This document shows, one piece after another, positions 62,580-64,000 of a stretch of 64,000 nt of DNA. The stretch is from NCBI GenBank assembly GCA_964036045.1, contig OZ038383.1:111821241-111885240 (forward strand), given 5' to 3'. The DNA comes from Eutreptiella sp. 'Long Island Sound 2002'. Lineage: Eukaryota > Euglenozoa > Euglenophyceae > Eutreptiales > Eutreptiaceae. Under the pieces are notes generated by a model. That model had not been told where the DNA came from, searched no databases, and saw only the letters and a list, made by a program, of their open reading frames with translations. Numbering within the stretch: position 1 is the first letter of the stretch; every line of letters begins with the position of its first letter. The position numbers were made by a program, and so were the translations under genes.

Positions 62580-63343
62580 CACTGAGAACCGCAAACAAAA
62601 CAGAGCAAAAAGCAAGACAAAAAAGCAGTTGGAGAAGCCTCCTCAGGAACTGCAGAGCACTCCTGGACGTCTTTGGGTCTGTTGAAGAGCGTGCAAGTCG
62701 TTGGGCAACAAATTAACGGTCAGTTCGAAATTCTCCCTTCCCCAGACCTCAATAAATCCCTGGAGGGGACTGTGTCCCCGAATTGCCTGCGGTGTTGACT
62801 GTAACCATGGCGCACCTTTGCACAAACACATGCACACGCACAATCACAAACAGACAGCAAAGTGTGGGACACCGTCGGTCATTGCAGTGCAAACCAGCCA
62901 TGCCAAGGGCCCGGCCCCTTGTGGACGGTCACGGTTGTGTCAGACTGCAGGTCAGTCTATCGTTTGGCCCACAAGCCATAGGCCAACGGCCAGCGAGCAA
63001 CGGGTGTCAGCCACTGACACGCAGTCGAGGGCGGACAGGCCAGCAGCCTGCCAATTATGTTTCCCCGCTGCTAATCCACGAATGCACTGATCTACGGCAA
63101 CTCCCACTGCTGCTGCTACACCACCGCACCGGTCCCCCAGTCTGCGCAGTGTGGCCAAATGGTATCACGCTGAATGCAAGCCCACATGCCTTGAGCAGGT
63201 TAGTCTGAATATTGATGATGCTGTTCAGGGTCTCGAACATGCTGATGGGGATGATGTCCAGCACACACCCCACGAAGCGGACCAGGGCCTCAGAGTAGTA
63301 CTGGGACACCGAGGCCAGGTCCGCAGACCGGCACTGCGCTATC
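10902..63343 (-). CDS. WASHC5: Strumpellin (WASHC5), C-terminal part, 14-15 exons
   Basis: Strumpellin is a large helical scaffold subunit of the WASH complex, which activates Arp2/3 on endosomes. Exons at 63343-63190, 61090-61004, 59001-58823, 57800-57704, 56933-56835, 54020-53877, 52112-52052, 49892-49812, 49162-49002, 47008-46835, 46296-46162, 43500-43392, 42743-42670 and 11528 downward align in order with animal strumpellin, recalled from memory. Diagnostic matches are [67 protein letters not shown] and ILKQFHS. Every exon length and phase joins without frameshift, giving 564 residues if exon 14 ends at its own stop. The N-terminal half is outside the window. The span covers the possible last exon at 10902-10938. 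Twelve of the 13 firm introns are GT-AG and intron 1 is GC-AG. Intron 13 is 31.1 kb and is nearly all minisatellite. The gene looks intact where visible. Confidence 0.95.
11388..11528 (-). CDS. WASHC5: Strumpellin exon 14, downstream of the giant intron
   Basis: The acceptor is CGTTCAG. The exon encodes [19 protein letters not shown], then [21 protein letters not shown]. The animal C-terminus has KIPEIPADVVGALLFLED, then LPRRVAEAHVPNFIF, so this is the true continuation of exon 13. A gene-strand CTTTGAC, a plausible branch site, and a pyrimidine-rich stretch lie within 30 bases upstream of the acceptor, with the array edge 59 bases upstream. Reading on gives RCACAA and a TGA at 11388-11390. 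Alternatively the exon ends at 11407 with donor GTGTGC, the same hexamer used by exons 4 and 8, and splices to a last exon at 10938. Confidence 0.9.
   Translation of the reverse strand, partial: NYDQVPVEVINCLHFLEAFCQLAPLPRKVVENQMPPHLFSRCACAA
17073..17560. repeat. 366-bp higher-order repeat rich in half-units
   Basis: The motif CCCCAACGCCCCAACG followed by the same succession of half-unit slips begins at 17073 and again at 17439, an offset of 366 bp (21 full units plus one 9-bp half-unit). This is the zone with the densest half-unit deletions in the array and marks the transition from a more uniform left part to a more varied right part. Confidence 0.7.
34230..35080. repeat. Higher-order duplicate block, copy 1
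   Basis: About 0.85 kb of array with a particular order of variants recurs 2,652 bp downstream (156 units). Shared rare markers include the CTGAATG change at 34487 and CAAGGCCCAAACG near 34372, each with its partner in copy 2. The order of the other variant units agrees over about 50 units and then departs near 35080. Confidence 0.85.
36882..37732. repeat. Higher-order duplicate block, copy 2
   Basis: This is the partner of the block at 34230-35080, offset by exactly 156 units. It carries the same rare CTGAATG at 37139 and CAAGGCCCAAACG near 37024. The two blocks diverge after about 37.73 kb, so the duplication was segmental within the array. Confidence 0.85.
42366..42669. repeat. CTG/CAG-rich flank of the minisatellite
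   Basis: Between the array and exon 13 lies sequence rich in CTG on the + strand, with an uninterrupted CTG run near 42484-42503 and alternating GCATGC and CTGCA motifs at 42430-42470. On the gene strand this is CAG-rich and forms the 5' end of intron 13. Confidence 0.7.
42670..42743 (-). CDS. WASHC5: Strumpellin exon 13, upstream of the giant intron
   Basis: The exon has 74 bases: two completing aspartate and then 24 codons, [17 protein letters not shown] followed by PFSSDKK. The animal protein has EQFLALIGQFICSTVEQ and then CTSQK here. The acceptor is CTCTCTGCAG. The donor is GTGCGC, phase 0. The next homologous exon is 31.1 kb away, across the minisatellite, also in phase 0. Confidence 0.88.
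42744..43391 (-). other. Intron 12
   Basis: This is a 648-bp intron between donor GTCCCC and acceptor CTCTCTGCAG. It has two near repeats of GAATCCCA around 42968-43020 and no element I recognise. Confidence 0.7.
43392..43500 (-). CDS. WASHC5: Strumpellin exon 12
   Basis: The exon has 109 bases, 36 codons plus one base. It encodes [20 protein letters not shown] and [16 protein letters not shown]. This matches [20 protein letters not shown] and LLKQFHSRY. The acceptor is TCTGGTTGCAG, preceded on the gene strand by a C-run (43559-43570) that may act as part of the pyrimidine tract. The donor is GTCCCC. The leftover G joins AT of exon 13 to give aspartate. Confidence 0.93.
43714..43915 (+). mobile_element. 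MITE-like element M3 (reference copy)
   Basis: This is a non-coding element of about 200 bp. The left end is CAGGCTGACATTAGGAGAGA. The right end is GCTCTAATGTAAAGCTG, whose reverse complement starts CAGCTTTACATTAGAGC. The core contains TTTGTGTACCAAAAATGGCC, CAATCGGATTTTCCC, GTAAATTTCGTTTTTTCCCA and CGATGGTCACTTTGGTC, then a long G-run. It sits in strumpellin intron 11. No transposase is encoded, as expected for a non-autonomous element. A target-site duplication is not clear. Confidence 0.8.
45144..45395 (-). CDS. Possible nested terminal exon or element ORF, unknown
   Basis: This is an open minus-strand segment inside strumpellin intron 11. After a good acceptor (TATCTTTTATTGGCAG) it encodes [40 protein letters not shown] and further residues ending [18 protein letters not shown] and TGA. 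Base composition is clearly less GC-rich than the surrounding intron, pointing to inserted DNA. The acidic Ser/Asp tail resembles ends seen in transposon-encoded proteins, but I cannot name a family. It could be a fragment of a mobile element rather than a host exon. Confidence 0.4.
   Translation of the reverse strand, partial: SGSCCEMLNGHSVVEQLPMLALDSKGWLDYDYTEALEIIQGNKYRAQFRHPRADKGKAQGKCTRHRESDDSDFSDTDGDLASE
45631..45802 (+). repeat. CA-anchored dispersed repeat, copy R1
   Basis: A CACACA tract (45631-45665) is followed by AATCTCGTCAGGCCAACAGG and ends GGGCGCCGTTCTGTAGGTAA. The same arrangement recurs at 51240, 57325, 57478 and 61480. It lies in strumpellin intron 11. Confidence 0.55.
46162..46296 (-). 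CDS. WASHC5: Strumpellin exon 11
   Basis: The exon has 135 bases and 45 codons. It encodes [18 protein letters not shown], then [19 protein letters not shown] and FLGRFTYQ. This matches ITAYLEAAGIHNPLNKIY and PIVNFLFLIAQLPKLQY of animal strumpellin. The hydrophobic run is a buried helix in the family, not a membrane anchor. The acceptor is TTCCGCAG and the donor GTGCTC. Confidence 0.93.
46297..46834 (-). other. Intron 10 with CACCAG hexanucleotide repeat
   Basis: This is a 538-bp intron. It carries a run of CAGCAC/CACCAG hexamers at 46601-46640 and a G-run of about 13 at 46662. Nothing else is recognised. Confidence 0.7.
46835..47008 (-). CDS. WASHC5: Strumpellin exon 10
   Basis: The exon has 174 bases and 58 codons, phase 0 at both ends. 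It encodes [38 protein letters not shown] and [20 protein letters not shown]. The animal protein has ILRQQIANELNYSCRFDSK, then [20 protein letters not shown]. The acceptor is TGTGCGCAG and the donor GTGCCT. Confidence 0.95.
47491..47676 (+). mobile_element. MITE-like element M4
   Basis: The left end CCAGGCTAACAGCAGAGG and right end CCGTTCTAATGTACGGCTG form imperfect terminal inverted repeats. The core has CAGAAATGGCCCGATCAGAT and CGCGATGGTCACTTTGGTC. It is inserted in strumpellin intron 9. Confidence 0.78.
48361..48560. repeat. Two-copy diverged tandem repeat, period about 107 bp
   Basis: The segment from GCCGAAGCCCCTGGACTTTG (about 48389) recurs as GCGGAAGTCCCTCGATTGTG (about 48497). In both it is followed by a GG-TGCGCGGCC / TTGCACGGCC block. 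It lies in strumpellin intron 9 with no coding signal. Confidence 0.55.
49002..49162 (-). CDS. WASHC5: Strumpellin exon 9
   Basis: The exon has 161 bases, two completing glycine and then 53 codons. It encodes [20 protein letters not shown], a middle block with [19 protein letters not shown], and the end [14 protein letters not shown]. The end matches YLEAIMKVGQMQ. The middle (NPPQGLPRN) is divergent from the animal protein. The acceptor is CATCGCCAG and the donor GTGGGG. Confidence 0.9.
49398..49600. repeat. Degenerate GTCTA short tandem repeat
   Basis: AAGTCTA-type motifs recur every 12-18 bases: GAAGTCTACAGC, ATCTAAGTCTAAAGC, GAAGTCTGTATC, ACAGTCTATACC, GAAGTCTAAACC, CAGTCTAACGC. On the minus strand it reads as alternating Asp and hydrophobic residues but lies inside intron 8 (49163-49811), between firm exons. 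It is an old minisatellite. Confidence 0.7.
49812..49892 (-). CDS. WASHC5: Strumpellin exon 8
   Basis: The exon has 81 bases. GG completes a glycine codon, then 26 codons encode [19 protein letters not shown] and IDRVVLS, followed by one leftover base. The animal sequence is [20 protein letters not shown]. The acceptor is TGCCTTCAG and the donor GTGTGC. Confidence 0.94.
50225..50275 (+). mobile_element. MITE-like element M7, right end only
   Basis: A G-run followed by CCTCCTCTGGTTGTCCGCCG and TTCTTATACA matches the right end of the MITE-like family. The left half is absent or replaced. It lies in strumpellin intron 7. Confidence 0.45.
51240..51375 (+). repeat. CA-anchored dispersed repeat, copy R2
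   Basis: CACACACACA is followed by ACAAACGGGCAGCGGATCAA, TCTCGTCAGGCACGTGTCAA, AGAACAGTC and CATGACAGGCACCAGGCGCC. It is similar to the copies at 57325-57476 and 57478-57660. It lies in intron 7, next to a C-run at 51230. Confidence 0.6.
52052..52112 (-). CDS. WASHC5: Strumpellin exon 7 (61 bp)
   Basis: This is a short exon of 20 codons plus one base, [20 protein letters not shown]. It aligns to [20 protein letters not shown], which precedes the G-LDRLLCFM block in animal strumpellin. The acceptor is GTGCTCAG and the donor GTATGC. The final G combines with GG of exon 8 to give glycine. It lies between a C-run and other low-complexity DNA and is easy to miss. Confidence 0.88.
52186..52379 (+). 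mobile_element. MITE-like element M5
   Basis: The left end ACATTAGAAGAGAGGAGG and right end GCCCTTCTAATGTGAGCCTG have a perfect 10-base inverted match (ACATTAGAAG). The core has TTTTGTGCACCACAAATGGC and CCACGGTCACTTTGGTC followed by a G-run of about 15. It lies in strumpellin intron 6. Confidence 0.82.
53313..53510 (+). mobile_element. MITE-like element M6
   Basis: The left end GGCTGTAAAGCAGAGGGATG and right end CAGCCGTTCTAACACATCC are degraded versions of the family ends. The core CCAAAAGTGTGTGTACCAAG, GGCAAATTTCATTTTTTTCC and CCACAATC is retained. It lies in strumpellin intron 6, about 1 kb from M5. Confidence 0.7.
53645..53826 (+). repeat. Dispersed repeat A, copy 1
   Basis: This is about 180 bp matching 63461-63637 closely. 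Shared blocks include TTGGAGGAGGTTGCCAAAGC, GGTTACAAATGC, ATTGAGCCTGGC and GGGGACAGTGGCTGGG, ending in GGGGTTACCTC. It lies in intron 6, ending about 50 bp from the exon 6 donor. There is no open frame or inverted end, so its class is unknown. Confidence 0.75.
53877..54020 (-). CDS. WASHC5: Strumpellin exon 6
   Basis: The exon has 144 bases and 48 codons. It encodes [20 protein letters not shown], then [20 protein letters not shown] and SWYEKEKE. This matches HIPIPKFTPVDES, FIGRLCRE and QLNTWY in the animal protein. The acceptor is ATGTTGCAG and the donor GTGTGT. A dispersed 180-bp repeat begins about 50 bp past the donor. Confidence 0.94.
54440..54640. repeat. AT-rich internal repeats and shared 50-bp block
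   Basis: GAAGAAAATTTTTGGTCTAA (54472) and GAAGAAAATTTGGCCCAATC (54542) are near repeats. They are followed by GTGTGGACCCACCACTTAGC, which recurs at 56156-56175 and, more loosely, at 7013-7034. It is probably the decayed end of a mobile element in intron 5. Confidence 0.5.
55400..56030 (-). mobile_element. Retroelement RNase H domain fragment, inactive
   Basis: On the minus strand, [20 protein letters not shown] starts an RNase H fold. It is followed in the same frame by [26 protein letters not shown] and [20 protein letters not shown]. The catalytic Asp normally found in the T/S-D-S-K motif is Asn here, and a TAA interrupts the frame at 55814-55816. It is therefore a dead copy of a retrotransposon RNase H. 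It sits in strumpellin intron 5 in the same orientation as the gene. Confidence 0.75.
56605..56730 (+). repeat. Dispersed repeat B, copy 2
   Basis: This is the partner of 8901-9040: GGGAATCATATGTTTGCTGT, then GAAGGGCCTGAGGGGGTGGT and CCCTCCTCAGAGGGG. It lies in strumpellin intron 5, about 105 bp beyond the exon 5 donor. Confidence 0.6.
56835..56933 (-). CDS. WASHC5: Strumpellin exon 5
   Basis: The exon has 99 bases and 33 codons, phase 0 at both ends. It encodes [18 protein letters not shown] and continues [15 protein letters not shown]. The match [11 protein letters not shown] is identical to animal strumpellin. The acceptor is CCGTCCGCAG and the donor GTCCGC. Confidence 0.95.
57325..57476 (+). 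repeat. CA-anchored dispersed repeat, copy R3
   Basis: A CACACA tract is followed by ACATGACAACCAGGCACTTA, TTCTCGTCAGGCGCGTGTCA, CATGACACGCGGTCGGTGCC and TTTCTGTACGTA. The next copy begins immediately, so R3 and R4 stand in tandem within intron 4. Confidence 0.65.
57478..57660 (+). repeat. CA-anchored dispersed repeat, copy R4, with CA/CG tract
   Basis: This copy opens with about 60 bases of strictly alternating purine and pyrimidine (CA, then CG, then CACG units, 57478-57539). It continues ACAAACAGGGTACTGGTCAA, GGCGGCCTGAATGTACCGGA, TCTTGTCAGTGTCAAG and CATGACACGCACTAAGCACC. It lies in intron 4. Confidence 0.65.
57704..57800 (-). CDS. WASHC5: Strumpellin exon 4
   Basis: The exon has 97 bases: one base completing a codon and then 32 codons. 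The protein [19 protein letters not shown] continues as [13 protein letters not shown]. Animal strumpellin has [19 protein letters not shown]. The acceptor is GCGCACAG and the donor GTGTGC. Just beyond the donor the intron runs into a CA/CG dinucleotide tract. Confidence 0.95.
57801..58822 (-). other. Intron 3
   Basis: This is a 1,022-bp intron between donor GTGCGG and acceptor GCGCACAG. It contains a C-run near 57933 but no repeat family or protein block that I recognise. Confidence 0.7.
58823..59001 (-). CDS. WASHC5: Strumpellin exon 3
   Basis: The exon has 179 bases, coding 59 residues plus two bases. It encodes [20 protein letters not shown], then [20 protein letters not shown] and [14 protein letters not shown]. 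This is one of the best conserved blocks; the animal sequence reads [20 protein letters not shown] followed by LEDGIRKELVKR. The acceptor is ATCCCTCAG and the donor GTGCGG. The two leftover bases AG join the first G of exon 4 to give arginine. Confidence 0.95.
59340..59420. other. AT-rich island in intron 2
   Basis: The stretch ACTATAAAAAACACAATATT and following bases is markedly AT-rich against a GC-rich background. CCTCGTG-type motifs recur around it (59328, 59394, 59448). Its function is unknown; it may be part of an old insertion. Confidence 0.4.
59474..59506 (+). repeat. CCCCAG hexanucleotide microsatellite
   Basis: Five or so consecutive CCCCAG units follow GTTCCTG in strumpellin intron 2. 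Confidence 0.85.
59888..60208. mobile_element. Foldback element with about 28-bp inverted ends
   Basis: The left end CAACATTTGGGATGGCGAAT continues TTTGGTGC. It is mirrored by the right end, GCCACATTTTGCCATCCCAA followed by ATGTCGG, whose reverse complement is CCGACATTTGGGATGGCAAA. About 265 bp lie between the ends with no open frame of note. It is likely a non-autonomous DNA element in intron 2. Confidence 0.65.
61004..61090 (-). CDS. WASHC5: Strumpellin exon 2
   Basis: This exon has 87 bases and exactly 29 codons, starting [11 protein letters not shown] and continuing [18 protein letters not shown]. The animal protein has [20 protein letters not shown] followed by YEVAKL here. The acceptor is TGCCGCAG and the donor is GTCCTG. 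Both ends are phase 0, consistent with exons 1 and 3. Confidence 0.93.
61480..61680 (+). repeat. CA-anchored dispersed repeat, copy R5 (divergent)
   Basis: ACACACGCAGAGAGAGAGAG and CACACACCCACACAATTTG precede ATCCTCGTCAGTTGGTCATC and a GGCGCCCTTCTGCAGTACAG end. It is the most diverged copy of the family and lies in intron 1. Confidence 0.45.
61905..62520 (-). mobile_element. Probable LINE fragment (post-RT region)
   Basis: This is a continuous minus-strand open frame including [57 protein letters not shown] and [16 protein letters not shown], ending at 61905. The YLG start and the order of motifs resemble the region after the reverse transcriptase palm of non-LTR elements, though I cannot name a clade. 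It lies in strumpellin intron 1 and is open for about 200 codons, suggesting a fairly recent insertion. Confidence 0.5.
62525..62577. repeat. CA microsatellite
   Basis: A CA repeat of about 50 bases with a single GA interruption lies in intron 1, at the upstream end of the LINE-like open frame. Confidence 0.95.
63190..63343 (-). CDS. WASHC5: Strumpellin exon 1 of window
   Basis: This exon begins with the last base of a codon and then encodes 51 residues, from [17 protein letters not shown] to NIQTNLLK. Human strumpellin has RINQANSPDLLSVSQYYS at this point. The acceptor is TGCAG. The best donor is GCATGT directly after the AAG codon, a GC-AG intron. This choice gives the same residue spacing as the human protein (IQT, four residues, then E-x-P across the junction). 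A GT two bases further in would break the frame with exon 2. The preceding exon is not visible before the window edge. Confidence 0.9.
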
Positions 63344-64000
63344 CTGCATCGACGGTGTGAGTGGGGGCAGAGGCCAGCCCTGGACGCAGTGGCGCCCGCG
63401 CCCGGTTCCTGCGGGTTGGCCCCACTTCAGGGATGCATTAGAAGGCACGGCGCCAGGGAGGAGGCCCCAGAAGCGGGTAGACAGGCGTTTGGAGGAGGTT
63501 GCCAAAGCGGTTGGGGGGGGTTACTGTCGGTTACAAATGCCATTGAGCCTGGCACCTGGCGTCAAGGGGACAGTGGCTGGGCATAGGCTGGGCGTCCTCG
63601 AGGGGGGGGGGGGTTACCTCCCCCCGTTCCAATGCATCCCTGGCCCCCTTTCCCATCCCCCTGTACCCCACACTCGTGAGTTGACGGGCGTCCTGTGTGG
63701 GTCTGCACGGCGGCGGACAGCGGTCTCCATTCCCCCAGACACGCAGAACGTCCCGTTTGTCTCGCCCACAGCCCAAGTGCAGGGCCTGGTACAGCAACAG
63801 CACTGCAGGCCTTGTGCAGCATCCGCCACCAACCACAGACCCTTGCCACTGGGAGTCTGTGGTCGGTGTAAGGTGCCACCAGCCCTTTGCTGTGCAACTG
63901 TCCCCTCGCCTCGCCGGCCACATTGGCGCAGACATCCCATGCAGCCCCCCATCCCTGCTGGGCACCGCAGATCGAATACCGAGGCGGGGGGGGCGGGGTT
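63344..64000. other. Upstream intron of strumpellin, right edge
   Basis: No strumpellin exon is visible upstream of 63343, so the next exon lies outside. The stretch holds dispersed repeat A copy 2 and a G-run at about 63601. Confidence 0.6.
63461..63637 (+). repeat. Dispersed repeat A, copy 2
   Basis: This is the partner of 53645-53826. It begins GAGGCCCCAGAAGCGGGTAG and ends GTTACCTCCCCCCGTTCCAA. It is about 120 bp upstream of the exon 1 acceptor on the gene strand. Confidence 0.75.

Noticed and set aside
62519-62580. Repetitive Cys-Val or His-Thr peptides
   Set aside because: They are translations of the CA microsatellite.

Overview
This is a stretch of GC-rich, intron-rich eukaryotic nuclear DNA, most likely from a protist or alga. 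The species cannot be named from the sequence alone. It has spliceosomal introns, LINE-type retroelement remains, dinucleotide microsatellites and many G or C homopolymer runs of 10 to 18 bases. I see no bacterial operons, rRNA genes or CRISPR array.

The one gene I recognise with confidence fills most of the window on the minus strand. It is the C-terminal part of strumpellin (WASHC5), a core subunit of the WASH complex, which drives Arp2/3 actin assembly on endosomes. Fourteen exons, and possibly a fifteenth, run from 63343 down to about 11388 or 10902. They align in order with the last 45% or so of animal strumpellin, and every splice junction keeps the reading frame. The 5' half of the gene lies beyond the right edge.

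The striking feature is intron 13 (11529-42669, 31.1 kb). About 30.8 kb of it is one 17-bp minisatellite, CCCTCAATGCCCCAACG on the + strand, present in roughly 1,800 copies. It starts 59 nt upstream of the exon 14 acceptor. The unit has no stop codon in any + strand frame, and 17 is not a multiple of 3, so all three + frames give the same 17-residue peptide repeat and giant open frames of up to 10,378 codons. These are antisense to the gene and are almost certainly artefacts of the repeat. Read in the gene's sense, the same repeat is GGGGCATTGAGGGCGTT, which satisfies the G-quadruplex motif along the whole array.

Layout: 1-5.5 kb is less GC-rich and holds decayed LINE fragments and a tRNA-like element. 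5.5-10.9 kb is the region downstream of strumpellin, with repeats and a few weak exon candidates. 10.9-11.5 kb carries the end of strumpellin. 11.6-42.4 kb is the minisatellite. 42.7-63.3 kb holds strumpellin exons 13 to 1, separated by introns of 0.5-2.8 kb. Those introns carry a short inverted-repeat element family (MITE-like), a CA-anchored repeat family, a foldback element, two further retroelement fragments and a possible nested exon.
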